From positions 1,426,001 to 1,490,000 of the forward strand of contig CAXXLO010000002.1 in the NCBI GenBank assembly GCA_963664085.2: a stretch of 64,000 nt of DNA. The letters are read 5' to 3'. Positions 17,039 through 25,833 of this stretch are shown in pieces. Source of the DNA: Bin5 sp022821545 (GTDB taxonomy: Bacteria; Chloroflexota; Anaerolineae; Caldilineales; Caldilineaceae). Position numbers and translations under genes: made by a program. Numbering within the stretch: the first letter of the stretch is position 1; each line of letters opens with the position of its first letter. The notes under the pieces are model-generated. The model was not told the origin of the DNA and made no database searches. It was given only the letters and a program-made list of their open reading frames with translations.

Positions 17039-17105
17039 CAGAGGGGCGGAGGCGCAAGCTGTTACTGCTCACCACATAACAACCTGCCCTCCCTCCGCGC
17101 CTCTG
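17039..17105 (-). promoter_or_regulatory. Intercistronic inverted repeat, binding protein/permease junction
   Basis: The 14-base arms 17039-17052 and 17092-17105 pair at 13 of 14 positions around a 39-nt loop. They lie between the binding-protein stop (17121) and the permease start (17015). This is the weakest of the five such repeats in the window. No T-tract follows, so mRNA stabilisation or attenuation fits better than full termination. Confidence 0.5.
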
Positions 17106-17120
17106 TACGCCTGCTCAACT

Positions 17121-18476
17121 CTACTGGCGCGCCAGTATGCGATCTCCTTCTGCCACAGCCGACGTGATGGCGTCAGCCAGGGATGCCTCGCCAATAAAGG
17201 CCTTGGTCAGCTCACCGCCGAAAACGGTCTGGAGCCACTCCGTCTTGCCGTTGAAGATCGGAAGATGCTGAACACCCGGCTCGGCGAACATCTCGGGCAC
17301 GACGCGGATATTTTCGGGCGGTTTGGTGGCGTAATCCTCTTCCACGGCCGGCGTGTAGATCGGTACCTGAATCTTGGTGCGACCGGCCCAGCGTTGCGAA
17401 CTGGGGCCGCCCAGCGCGATGGCCAGGTCCGCGTCCAGGTCGGGATGCTCCGACCAGATCGGGCCGGCGAAATTCTGCATGAAGGTCCAGAGCGCGCGAT
17501 TGCCGGTCGCTGGCGACCTCGGGAAGTGCAGAATGTCATAGGTGAAGTCGGTTACGCTGCGGTTGAAGCCTCCGATACCCCCGGTCCCGCCGTATGTCAT
17601 GGCGACCTTGCCGCCGTTAAAGAGGCTGCCGATGCCCAGGGCTTGCAGCGCCTCCATCTGCTCGGCCTGGGGCCAGACATTGTGTTTGAAACGCAAGTCG
17701 TACAGGAACTCAATGGCCCCACTTGCTTCGGGTGTATCAAGGGGCGTATGGAGCCTGTCTTCGCTCACAATTTCGCCGCCGTTGGCAAAGATCCATTGGG
17801 CGAAGTGCTCGTCCCAGCGGGTGCTCTGCATGTAGCCCCACTGGTCGATCTCGCCGTCGCCGTCGGTGTCCCGCGTCAACTCCTTGGTCACGTCGACAAA
17901 ATCATCCCAGGTCCAGTCGTCCGATGGCCGCTCGATGCCGGCCTCTTCGAACATGTCCACGTTGTAGTAGAGGAGCGGCGCCCCGTTAATCCAGGGCATC
18001 GCGATCTGCTGGCCCTCGTGCCATACCATACACTCAGCGCCCGTGGGAACATTGTAGTCATCCATATCCACCGGCGGCTGTTGCATCGGCAAGCGGTCGT
18101 CCAGCGGCAGAAAGACGCCTTGGGCGGCCATCTCGCAGAACAGGTTGGCGTCCCAGAGCATCACGGGCAACGTCTTTGCCGCCACCTCGGTCTGCCAGCG
18201 CACGTCGATATCCGGCGCGACCTCCACTTCGACCGTGACGCCCGGGTGTGTCGCCTCGAAAATGTCCTTGACCCGCGTCGTAAACTCACGCCGTACGGGC
18301 GAACCGTAGTGCGTTACCATGCGCAGGGTCACGTCTTCCATCGCCGGCGCGGCAGCGCCATCGCCGGCCGGCGCCGCGGCCGGAACAACACACGCGGCCA
18401 GCACCCCGGCTGTGCCGGCGAAAGCCGATGTGCGCAAGAACGTACGGCGTGTGATCTTCTTCGTCGTTGAATCCAT
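17121..18476 (-). CDS. ABC transporter extracellular sugar-binding lipoprotein (family 1-like)
   Basis: A 451-residue binding protein. The N-terminus combines a Tat-like TRRTFLR with a lipobox (LAAC), followed by an Ala/Pro/Gly linker, so it should be a surface lipoprotein exported folded. The mature part has the large-lobe pattern of family-1 solute-binding proteins (PVMLWDANLFCEMA, YYNVDMFEEAGIERP). ATG 18476 is chosen because it opens the signal peptide and has GGGAG upstream. It heads the transport part of the 21515-11525 operon. The substrate is unknown. Confidence 0.9.
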   Translation of the reverse strand: MDSTTKKITRRTFLRTSAFAGTAGVLAACVVPAAAPAGDGAAAPAMEDVTLRMVTHYGSPVRREFTTRVKDIFEATHPGVTVEVEVAPDIDVRWQTEVAAKTLPVMLWDANLFCEMAAQGVFLPLDDRLPMQQPPVDMDDYNVPTGAECMVWHEGQQIAMPWINGAPLLYYNVDMFEEAGIERPSDDWTWDDFVDVTKELTRDTDGDGEIDQWGYMQSTRWDEHFAQWIFANGGEIVSEDRLHTPLDTPEASGAIEFLYDLRFKHNVWPQAEQMEALQALGIGSLFNGGKVAMTYGGTGGIGGFNRSVTDFTYDILHFPRSPATGNRALWTFMQNFAGPIWSEHPDLDADLAIALGGPSSQRWAGRTKIQVPIYTPAVEEDYATKPPENIRVVPEMFAEPGVQHLPIFNGKTEWLQTVFGGELTKAFIGEASLADAITSAVAEGDRILARQ

Positions 18477-18854
18477 TTCTGTTCTCCCTTCCACTGCGTG
18501 GAATTCATCCGGCTGAGACCGAGGAACAACAGTGCCTTGAGTTTGTCGCATAAGCTGCCTCCTTTGCCGGCATTGCCGGCGCTGCCCTGCTTCCCACTTC
18601 CGCGATAGTTCGTGCCCTTGCTAGGCGCCGGGCTAAACCCCTTCTATCCCGGCCGCCACCCAGGGCTGAGCGAGATCGGGGTGAGCACTCCGGAAGCCAG
18701 GCGCTCGCTGGCGACCCTGCCCCCAGCGAGCGTCCAGCCCCCGGCTAAGGTCCGCTTTCGCAGACGTATCTCTCCCGGTGTGGATTGCGATTGCATATCC
18801 TGGCACAGTTTCGACTCTCTCTGTATCGGCAGCTGGAACAGACAGTGGGTAGAG
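18477..18854. other. 378-bp intergenic region with a 10-bp hairpin
   Basis: This lies between two same-direction genes of the minus-strand operon (unknown protein upstream, binding protein downstream). It holds a perfect 10-bp inverted repeat, CGCTCGCTGG (18702-18711) with CCAGCGAGCG (18723-18732), and an 11-nt loop without a T-run. An internal promoter for the binding protein could sit here, but I found no convincing -35/-10 pair. No coding frame is credible. Confidence 0.5.
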
Positions 18855-19490
18855 CTAGCCTCTTAACTGGGCCTGAGCGGCATACGCTATGGCGAGAGCG
18901 CCGGCGCAGTTGTCACTGATTATGCGGCCGTCGTCCATGCTGAACTCGCGCGCTGTAAATTCCGACACCGCCAGCCTCTCCATCAGCGCAGCCTCCACTG
19001 CGGCGCGGGAGGATTCAAGATCGCCGGTCACCGCCTCCGTAGCCTTTGCAGCCTGCACACCCATCACGGTCAGACCCCGCTGAAAGCAGAGATTCTTGAT
19101 CATCCCCTGGCTTTGCCCGTGCCGGTAGGTAAATTCCAGATGGTCCTCCACCCTCTTTCCTTCACCCAGGTAAGGATTTGGGCTCCAATCGGCCACGCAC
19201 AAAGGCGAGTACCTGTCCAGCAGATGCACGATGCCGAGATGCATGCCGTACAATCGACGGGTCACCAGTTCGGTGCGTGTCATGGCGCCGATGTCGGCCG
19301 GCTCCAAATAGTCGTCGCTCAGAAACACGCCGCCGTCAACAAGCTGGCGGCCTTCGAGGACCGCCCAGGTGGTCCACACAAAGCCACACTCCAGCCCCAA
19401 AATACGCGATGCCGGCCCGGTCGCCGCCAACGCGGCCGCGTTGATCCAGGGAAAAACTGCTGGCGATAGAGACTTTCCTTCGCTGCTCAC
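18855..19490 (-). CDS. Conserved-looking protein of unknown function
   Basis: A 211-residue protein I do not recognise. The start is a GTG at 19490 with an ideal AAGGAGG 6 nt upstream; a longer frame to 19613 overlaps the FAH gene and lacks a ribosome site. It begins 13 nt after the FAH-family stop, so the two are co-transcribed. The sequence is soluble, has no signal peptide, and contains a Trp/Tyr-rich middle (about 95-115) and an Ala-rich C-terminal helix. Its place between a FAH hydrolase and a sugar-binding protein suggests a cytoplasmic role in the same catabolic route. Confidence 0.7.
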   Translation of the reverse strand: MSSEGKSLSPAVFPWINAAALAATGPASRILGLECGFVWTTWAVLEGRQLVDGGVFLSDDYLEPADIGAMTRTELVTRRLYGMHLGIVHLLDRYSPLCVADWSPNPYLGEGKRVEDHLEFTYRHGQSQGMIKNLCFQRGLTVMGVQAAKATEAVTGDLESSRAAVEAALMERLAVSEFTAREFSMDDGRIISDNCAGALAIAYAAQAQLRG

Positions 19491-19503
19491 TAGGGCCTCC
19501 TTA

Positions 19504-20400
19504 TCAACCTTCGGCCACGACAGGGTTCCGCAGCACGCCCACCTCAGCCACCTCCAGTTCAACCACGTCGCCGGGGTGCAGCGCCTCCGGATGGGCCGGC
19601 GTTCCCGTCGCAATGATGTCGCCCGGTTCCAAAGTCATGTACCGGCTGAGGTACTCGATCAGGAAGGGAATCAGGAACAACATAGTGTTGGTGCTGGCTT
19701 CGGCTACGACCTCGTCATTGACTCGCATGATCATCGCCAGGTCGTGCGGATCGCTCACCGCTTCGGGCAGGACCAGGTGCGGGCCGATGGGCGTGAAGGT
19801 ATCTATGCTCTTGGTATATTCCCAGGGACGTTGGATATCCCACGCGGCATTCTGCAGATCGCGAGCGGTAACGTCGTTAAACACGGTATAGCCGGCCACA
19901 TATTGCATCGCATCCTGTTCGGGTACATCGCTCGCACGCCTGCCGATCACCGCGGCCAATTCGATCTCCGGCTCTACCTGCTTCATGATCTTCTTGTAAA
20001 TGATTGGCTCGTCCGGTCCGATAACAGAGGTCGCGACCTTGAAGAAGAAGGGCGGCTCTTCAGGGTCCGGATAGCCTGGGAAGGAATAGTTGCCGCCGAG
20101 GGCAATGATCTTTCCTGGCCGCCTGATGGGCGCCCGCAATGGATGATCAGCTGCTCCGGCGGGAACTGTCAGAGCCTGCCGCAGGTTGTGCCGGTCAATA
20201 AATTCCAACACCGGTTCGATGACCGCCGGACGGACCATATTCTTGTCCAACATCTCATGAATGCTGGTCACCGGCGATGCCTGGATGTTACTGTTGAACA
20301 GATCGTATGCCTGCATCGCGCGCGAGAGATCGAAGATGCCATCCTCTTCAACGATGCCCACATGATCTTCCTGGCCGAAAGCAAACAGAGCGAGCTTCAT
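19504..20400 (-). CDS. Fumarylacetoacetate hydrolase (FAH) family protein
   Basis: A 298-residue enzyme of the FAH fold. Metal-binding residues are visible as EPEIEL (Glu145, Glu147) and NDVTARD (Asp176). The KIIALGGNY strand near residue 97 and the C-terminal GDIIATGTP are standard. Family members hydrolyse or decarboxylate 2-oxo acids or hydrate sugar-acid intermediates. It lies 29 nt downstream of a Gfo/Idh/MocA dehydrogenase, so a sugar-acid or 2-oxo-acid step is likely. The exact reaction cannot be read from sequence. Confidence 0.88.
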   Translation of the reverse strand: MKLALFAFGQEDHVGIVEEDGIFDLSRAMQAYDLFNSNIQASPVTSIHEMLDKNMVRPAVIEPVLEFIDRHNLRQALTVPAGAADHPLRAPIRRPGKIIALGGNYSFPGYPDPEEPPFFFKVATSVIGPDEPIIYKKIMKQVEPEIELAAVIGRRASDVPEQDAMQYVAGYTVFNDVTARDLQNAAWDIQRPWEYTKSIDTFTPIGPHLVLPEAVSDPHDLAMIMRVNDEVVAEASTNTMLFLIPFLIEYLSRYMTLEPGDIIATGTPAHPEALHPGDVVELEVAEVGVLRNPVVAEG

Positions 20401-20429
20401 CTTAGGTGTCCTCCTGAAGTGCGGCGCAA

Positions 20430-21515
20430 TCAGCGATTAGGGTCCTTACTAAGCTTAGACAGTGTGCCTTCTTCATTCATCAGGGCCAGCGGGTTTTCCC
20501 CGATTGCCAGCGGAAAGCCAATACGAGCCACGCCCTGTCGCTGCGACTCGAAGACGGCCATGATCATCTCCAGGGCGGCCCGTCCTTCACGTCCGTTGGA
20601 TTCTGGTTCACGATCATCCCTGACGGCGCTCAGGAAGTCCTGGAGAGTATCTGCGATAGGGTCTGCCGCGATCGTCTCGACAGGCCGCCAATCGTCAGGC
20701 GTGTTTCCGGCGGTCCATTGATAGAAGTGAAGTCTGTCCACCCCGTCCGAGATGTGCAGCCGGCCCTTTACACCTTCGAGTTCGGCCATGAACGCAAAGG
20801 TGCGGTCCGCGCGGTTGCCGCTTACTTCGAAGAACGCCTTGACACCGCTCTGCAGTCCGAAAAGACCGGTGGCAGCATCTTCGATGTCTACGTCAGGGCG
20901 CCAGCGCTCGACATTGGCGAGGCACCAGACAGGATCTCCGGCGTAGAAGCGGAACAGATCGAAGAGGTGAGTCCCCTGGGCCATCATCCAGCCGCCGCCG
21001 TTCAGCCGGTATTGTCCGGCATAGTTTTCGGGACTGCGCGGAGGCCCCACGCACTTTCCCGAAATCACGAGCAGATCACCGATTGCGCCGGCCTCCACCA
21101 TTGCCTTCGCCTGGCGGAAATTGCGCTCGAAGCGGTAGATGTGGTCGATCTGGAGTCGCGTCCCGGCCCGCTCACAGGCTTCAAGCATCCGATCGGCCTC
21201 GGCCAGATTCATGGCCATCGGCTTCTCACAGAAGATGCCCCGCACGCCTGCCTCAGCCGCAGCGACGGTCGGAGCACAGTGAGCGAAGGGCGGTGTGCAG
21301 ACACTAACGATATCCAACTTTTCCCGCTCCAGCATGACCTCGTAATCAAGGTAGAGGTTCTCAATACCCCAGGCATCGCCAAATGATTGGAGACGGTCCG
21401 GAATGATCTCCGCGGCGGCCGCGACCTCCACACCCCCTAAGTGACGGTATGCCCGCATGTGCGCCCCGGCAATGCCGCCACAACCGATCAAACCCGCCCG
21501 CAACGGTTTGCTCAT
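20430..21515 (-). CDS. Gfo/Idh/MocA family oxidoreductase, first gene of the operon
   Basis: A 361-residue NAD(P)-dependent dehydrogenase with loop GLIGCGGIAGAH (about 8-19) and EKP motif (IFCEKPMAMN). ATG 21515 is chosen with AAGGAG 7 nt upstream. A longer frame to 21596 runs through the permease stump and is not real. The stump's stop codon lies 11 nt upstream, so this gene was once preceded by a transporter. It is probably driven now by the strong promoter at 21656-21683. Confidence 0.88.
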   Translation of the reverse strand: MSKPLRAGLIGCGGIAGAHMRAYRHLGGVEVAAAAEIIPDRLQSFGDAWGIENLYLDYEVMLEREKLDIVSVCTPPFAHCAPTVAAAEAGVRGIFCEKPMAMNLAEADRMLEACERAGTRLQIDHIYRFERNFRQAKAMVEAGAIGDLLVISGKCVGPPRSPENYAGQYRLNGGGWMMAQGTHLFDLFRFYAGDPVWCLANVERWRPDVDIEDAATGLFGLQSGVKAFFEVSGNRADRTFAFMAELEGVKGRLHISDGVDRLHFYQWTAGNTPDDWRPVETIAADPIADTLQDFLSAVRDDREPESNGREGRAALEMIMAVFESQRQGVARIGFPLAIGENPLALMNEEGTLSKLSKDPNR

Positions 21516-21526
21516 ATGCGCTCTCC

Positions 21527-21586
21527 TTATCCTCTCAGGCCGGTTGGCGTTACGCCCTGCACGAAGTGTCTCTGCTGGGGAAAAAG
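21527..21586 (-). pseudogene. 3' stump of a MalG-type permease gene
   Basis: Reading minus strand into the TAA at 21527-21529 gives LFPQQRHFVQGVTPTGLRG, the typical MalG-type C-terminus (compare FFAQKHFVEGVTFTGLKG at 15062). No upstream permease sequence follows in any frame; the homology ends near 21586. The stump keeps the normal short spacing to the next gene. This points to a deletion or rearrangement that removed the importer and left only about 19 codons. Confidence 0.75.
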
Positions 21587-21655
21587 GTAGTGGCAAGAAG
21601 TAAGTTGTTAGAGCAGGGACCTCATCGCCGGGCTGTGGTCAGTGATATAAAAATA

Positions 21656-21709
21656 ATTATATTTAATTTTTCAAGTTTGTCAAAGATGAGTTTTCTCCCT
21701 CTTTGACAA
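21656..21709 (-). promoter_or_regulatory. Strong sigma-70-like promoter with an overlapping inverted-repeat operator
   Basis: On the minus strand, TTGACA (21678-21683) and TATAAT (21656-21661) are both perfect, separated by 16 bp. A 9-bp inverted repeat, TTGTCAAAG (21677-21685) with CTTTGACAA (21701-21709), covers the -35 element, so a repressor there would block RNA polymerase. It points at the permease stump and the operon starting at 21515. The remaining DNA up to 22000 shows nothing further I can support. Confidence 0.7.
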
Positions 21710-21999
21710 CGCGTCTGCCGGATCTGTCTCGCCAAATCCCAAATCCGTGGCCAGGGCGGAGAGTGAGCCAGGGCAGATCTGACCAAAATCTCACCCCTCC
21801 TGCGTTCCCCAAAAACATGTGCTAAAATACCCGCACAAACTAGGCCCATGGCTCGTCGCCCACAGGATCTGCTCATAGGGCAAGCGCTATAACTACGAAT
21901 CAACAATTATAGGCCCAATCTCCAGGAAAAGAGGGGGCAACTCTCACGAGAGTTTTTGATAAATTCTCGTCCGCCCCAAAGGGGAAAGAGCGAACAGCA

Positions 22000-22294
22000 A
22001 TGCCACAGACACCGGTCGGTGAAAGAGAACAGGCAACGCCAGCAACCCGAATACAAGCCCCTTCGTCCGAGGCGCCTGCTCGCCAGGAGGGTTCAGTCAC
22101 AGACATTTTCTGGGAATCTCCCGCCCTGGAAGAACTGGCGCGCGCAGAACGTACAACCATTGACTGATGTGCAGGTTCTGTTTGGCACGTGGCCGGGCGA
22201 TGAAGATGACGGCTTTGAAGAGGCAGTTTACAATCTTCGACATGCCGCCAGCGCGAATGATCCGCATGGTCGTGTACTGACTAAGGTTGAGTAG
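22000..22294 (+). pseudogene. Frameshifted small antitoxin-like protein
   Basis: The frame from ATG 22000 encodes a linker and a helix ending in SPALEELAR, then stops at 22165. A second frame continues the protein as AQNVQPLTDVQ, then a strand LFGTWPGDEDDGFEEA, and ends at 22292-22294. The join falls in the tract GCGCGCGC (22138-22145); one more GC unit would restore a single frame. The LFGTWPGDEDDGFE motif is one I associate with small VapB-like proteins beside PIN-domain toxins. No toxin gene is seen nearby. Confidence 0.65.
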
Positions 22295-22305
22295 TTACCT
22301 AAAAA

Positions 22306-24684
22306 CTACACCCCCCGCCCTGCCTCAATCACCCGCGCCACCAACCCGCCCGTCTGCATCGGCCCCGTCAAATCCTCGTTCCGAAGCGCCGCCGGCGCCG
22401 CCCACAGCATCATATTCTGATAATAGTCCGCCCCGAACGCGCGCTGCCCCGTGTCCGCGTCGCCGCGCACCGTGTTGGGCGCGTCCCACGTATAGCCCCA
22501 GCGGCAGCTGATATTGTCCAGGCAGCGCCGTAGCAGATCGCGGCCAAATTCCTGCTGACCGTTATACATGTACGTCATCGCCAGCATGTACAGCTCCGGC
22601 GGGAAATAGCTGAACGTGCCGTAGCCTCCCACCTTGGCCGGCTCGCCCTCCGCCGTGGCGTAGTTGACCGCGCCCGACTGGCTCAGCGCGCAGTTGTTCT
22701 CCGCCACCGTCTGCAGTGTCCGTTCCACTCGCGCCTGCGGGAAAGCGCCCGCGACCCCGTGCCAGTCCGTCACCCACTGCCCATCCAGCTGGTAACCGAA
22801 GATCAGGTCGGACTTCTGCCCCGTCTCCGGTTCGTTGAAGTTGAGATAATACTCGCCCGCCCACAGATGGGCCTCCAGCGCTGCCGCGCCCGCCTCCAGC
22901 CACGCGTCGCAGCGGGCGCGATATTCGTCGTCCCCCATCGCCTCCGCCATCCGCCGCATGATCTGCACCTGTGCCATGCGCACGCCGCCGGCATGGGTCA
23001 CGTAACCCTTCCAGCCCGGTTCCGGCGCCTCAAACCACTCCGTATCTCCCAGCCCGTGCGCGTCTGTGCCCGGTGTCGGCATCGCCATCACCTGCGCCAG
23101 CCCGTACGCCGGCCGCAGATTCATCGAGAAATCGTTGCAGCGCTTCAGCGAATCCCAGAACTCGGCCAGCGCCGCGTCGTCGCCCGAAACCTGCCAGTAG
23201 CGGTCGACCATAATGACATAGCAGGCGCCGTTCAGCACCGTCTGATAGCCCACGTCCGGCGCGCTCAGGCCGTAGCCGGGCCGGTTCGCCTCATCCGTCG
23301 CCGTAATGCCCCCGAAGATCCACGGCGGCCGCCCATCGGGGAACTGGTACGCCTTATAGCCCCGCAGCGTCGACAGCGCCGCCTCCGGGAAAAAGTAGAC
23401 CAGCGGGATGTTGCCGTAAAAGCTGCACGGCAGGCACTCGATCTGCGGGCAGCCGCGCGGGCACTCGTTCAGCCCGAACAGCCCGTCCTCCTCCCCGCAC
23501 CAGTCCCCGATCGGTGGCTGTGCCTGGCCCCAGATGCTGCACTCCGGGATCAGATGCAGATTGTTGATCAGCGCGTCCGCCAGCCAGCCCGGCGTCTCCT
23601 CCGCGCCGTAGAGCGCCTCCTGCCACCCGATCACCCGCCGCAGAAGCTGCTCGTGATTGCCGGCCAGGAACCGGGCCGTGGACAGCGCGTCCGCATAATG
23701 GCGCGCGTACATATGCGTGAACAGCTCCGTCTCCTCGTGTGAAGGCGCGCCTCCCGCGCGCCAGTGCGGCGCATGCCAGGCCAGCACCACGCGCACCGTC
23801 CGGCTTTCGCCCGCGGCCAGCGCGAACGGGATCGCCAGCGACGCGCCGCTGTCTTGCGCAGAAGGCGCCGGCAGCCCGTCAGCGATCCGGCTCCACGCCT
23901 CCTTATCCGCATTGAGCGCGCCCCCGTCTACCGCCGCCTCCCCGTCTGTCGCGGCCAGCACATAGGCCATCTCCCAGGCATCGTCCTGCCGCCGTCCGCT
24001 CTCCACCAGCACACCCTGCAGCGGGCCTGTCAGCGGCCGCCGTTCTATCCCTTCCTGCGGCCCGAAGCCGGGAAAGTTGAACGCCAGCGTTCCTCTCTGC
24101 GCTGCTCCGCCCGGGTTGCGCAGGTGGATCTCAAACACCGCGCCCGGCGCCATCGAGACCACCGTGTCCCCGGGGATGAACGGTGACCACGCCCGCACAC
24201 CGACCTTGACCGGCGCCGCGCAGGCGAACTCCATGTCCAGAACTGGATAGTGCCCCCAATAGTCGATCGAATCGGCGATAGCCGCGTCCGCCAGGCCGGT
24301 CTCGTCATACAGCGGCGCGTAGTCGGTCGGCGGAAAGGTTACCGCGCTCTGGCTCGGTTGCGGCGTGTCCCGCTTGCCCAGCGTGTCCGAAACCAATATC
24401 CACGTGCCTTCTGCGCCGTCTTCGCCGCGACAGGCCAGCCCCAACATCGGCAAATTCAGGAGCGCCCGCGGTTCCACCAGGTGGTTGAAGATAGTGCTGT
24501 ATCCGAACATCCCGTTCGGTTCCACGTCAATACACCCTGTATCCAGCCCGCCCAGCGGCATGCCGCACGTGGGCCGCGGCTCCCCGCGGTAGACAATTCC
24601 GGTGACGGGCTCCGTATAGCCGGCCGCTTCAAAGCTGTGCCAGCGGGCATGGAGCAGGTGTGGGGGAAAGAGTCGGTCGCTCAT
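22306..24684 (-). CDS. GH116-family (DUF608) glycoside hydrolase, GBA2-like
   Basis: A 792-residue enzyme. The N-terminal part (about 1-300) has the GH116N pattern MPLGGLDTGCIDVEPNG. The C-terminal part (about 340-780) is the alpha-helical DUF608 catalytic domain, with Trp-rich loops such as GLGDTEWFEAPEPGWKGYV. GH116 enzymes are retaining beta-glucosidases, beta-xylosidases or glucosylceramidases. No signal peptide is visible, so it is probably cytoplasmic. ATG 24684 is chosen with GGAGGA upstream. The IS element lies 36 bp upstream of this start and may have replaced or altered its promoter. No transporter is directly linked. Confidence 0.85.
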   Translation of the reverse strand: MSDRLFPPHLLHARWHSFEAAGYTEPVTGIVYRGEPRPTCGMPLGGLDTGCIDVEPNGMFGYSTIFNHLVEPRALLNLPMLGLACRGEDGAEGTWILVSDTLGKRDTPQPSQSAVTFPPTDYAPLYDETGLADAAIADSIDYWGHYPVLDMEFACAAPVKVGVRAWSPFIPGDTVVSMAPGAVFEIHLRNPGGAAQRGTLAFNFPGFGPQEGIERRPLTGPLQGVLVESGRRQDDAWEMAYVLAATDGEAAVDGGALNADKEAWSRIADGLPAPSAQDSGASLAIPFALAAGESRTVRVVLAWHAPHWRAGGAPSHEETELFTHMYARHYADALSTARFLAGNHEQLLRRVIGWQEALYGAEETPGWLADALINNLHLIPECSIWGQAQPPIGDWCGEEDGLFGLNECPRGCPQIECLPCSFYGNIPLVYFFPEAALSTLRGYKAYQFPDGRPPWIFGGITATDEANRPGYGLSAPDVGYQTVLNGACYVIMVDRYWQVSGDDAALAEFWDSLKRCNDFSMNLRPAYGLAQVMAMPTPGTDAHGLGDTEWFEAPEPGWKGYVTHAGGVRMAQVQIMRRMAEAMGDDEYRARCDAWLEAGAAALEAHLWAGEYYLNFNEPETGQKSDLIFGYQLDGQWVTDWHGVAGAFPQARVERTLQTVAENNCALSQSGAVNYATAEGEPAKVGGYGTFSYFPPELYMLAMTYMYNGQQEFGRDLLRRCLDNISCRWGYTWDAPNTVRGDADTGQRAFGADYYQNMMLWAAPAALRNEDLTGPMQTGGLVARVIEAGRGV

Positions 24685-24719
24685 CGGGTCCTCCTCAGCG
24701 ATCTGGGACAGTGATTTAT

Positions 24720-25833
24720 CTGAGGGGTGTGCATAATGCAGATTTGACATAATCGGCCAGGAAGGGTTTTCCTATCGTTGCCAAACGAGAAAGGAGAATC
24801 CAATGGCAAAGATGCCGCTGCTGACCGACTATGTCACCATAATTATCGACCTGTTTGAGCAGTTCAGACAAGAACGCATTGCCCAAGGTGAAGTGAAACG
24901 GGGACGGCCCTTCACCTATGACAGAAAGAGCTTTATCATTTTCTTCATGTTGATGCAGTTTCGGCAGATCGTTTGCTTCCAGAGTCAGTGGCGCTGGCTG
25001 CACAAACATCCTGAGGTCGTCGAGATGTTGGGCTGGGAACAGATCCCCGTCCGCACGACGATTGGGCGTCGCTACAAGCGAATGTACGGACTGCTGCAGG
25101 CGTTCGTGCTGTTCATCGGTCAGCAGGCGTCAGGGCTGGCTGAACAACTGGAACAGAGCCATCTGGTTGAAGACAAGAGTCTGTTCAAAGCCCGCGGCCC
25201 GGTCTGGCATGAGAAGATGCGCAGAGAAGGTCGAATTCCGCCCCGATTGCGCAACCTGGATACCGATGCCACCTGGAGCAAGAGCGCCTATCATGGTTGG
25301 GTCTACGGCTACGGCCTGCATGTGACCTGCAATGAAGATGCCTTTCCGGTCATGGTGCAGGTGGAGACGGCTGCTGTTTCCGAACGTCAGGTTCTCGACC
25401 AGAAAGAGGATATGATTCTCAACCAACTCTGCCCTCAGACCCTGGCGGCCGATGATGCCTACACCAAAGCGATGCGCATTCGCCACTGGCAGCGATGCGG
25501 CGTTCACCTGCTCACCCCAGCGCATAAATGGATGCATGGTCGCTTTGCTCAAGCCTATCACCGCTTCATCCAGTCGCCTGAGATGGTGCAGCATATGCGT
25601 AAACGCCGCACTTCGGTCGAACCCCTCTTCGACCTGATTGCCAAAATCATCGGCGCCTATGCCCAGCAAAAACAGTTGCCTGTAAAGTCTCTTGACAATG
25701 TCTGTTCTTGTTTAGCCCTCGCGACCCTTTCCATTCAGATTGCCATGATTGTCAATGCCAAATGGGGCTTGCCACACCGTAATATCTCTGACATCGCTAC
25801 CGCTTTCCAGTGACATTTATGCACACCCCTCAG
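24720..25833. mobile_element. Complete DDE insertion sequence with 17-bp terminal inverted repeats
   Basis: CTGAGGGGTGTGCATAA at 24720-24736 is repeated exactly in inverse at 25817-25833. TTAT flanks both ends (24716-24719 and 25834-25837), a likely 4-bp target duplication. It encloses one intact transposase gene on the + strand. The IS5/IS4-like superfamily is the best guess from gene layout and size (1114 bp). Perfect ends and an intact gene suggest recent insertion. Confidence 0.88.
24803..25813 (+). CDS. DDE transposase of the insertion sequence
   Basis: A 336-residue transposase. Probable catalytic acids are the Asp in LVEDKSLFKARG (about residue 117), the Asp pair in LAADDAY (about 216) and the Glu in RTSVEPLFDLI (about 273), followed by basic and hydrophobic helices. 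An N-terminal helical region about 100 residues long probably binds the ends. AAGGAG lies upstream of ATG 24803. The frame is intact, so the element may be active. Confidence 0.88.
   Translation: MAKMPLLTDYVTIIIDLFEQFRQERIAQGEVKRGRPFTYDRKSFIIFFMLMQFRQIVCFQSQWRWLHKHPEVVEMLGWEQIPVRTTIGRRYKRMYGLLQAFVLFIGQQASGLAEQLEQSHLVEDKSLFKARGPVWHEKMRREGRIPPRLRNLDTDATWSKSAYHGWVYGYGLHVTCNEDAFPVMVQVETAAVSERQVLDQKEDMILNQLCPQTLAADDAYTKAMRIRHWQRCGVHLLTPAHKWMHGRFAQAYHRFIQSPEMVQHMRKRRTSVEPLFDLIAKIIGAYAQQKQLPVKSLDNVCSCLALATLSIQIAMIVNAKWGLPHRNISDIATAFQ

Noticed and set aside
17028..18470. 480-codon + strand frame opposite the binding protein
   Set aside because: Antisense to a clear Tat lipoprotein with a lipobox; no recognisable product.
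21956..22294. A 112-codon frame as an independent gene
   Set aside because: Only its 3' half is conserved; the 5' half of the protein is in the frame starting at 22000, so it is one broken gene.
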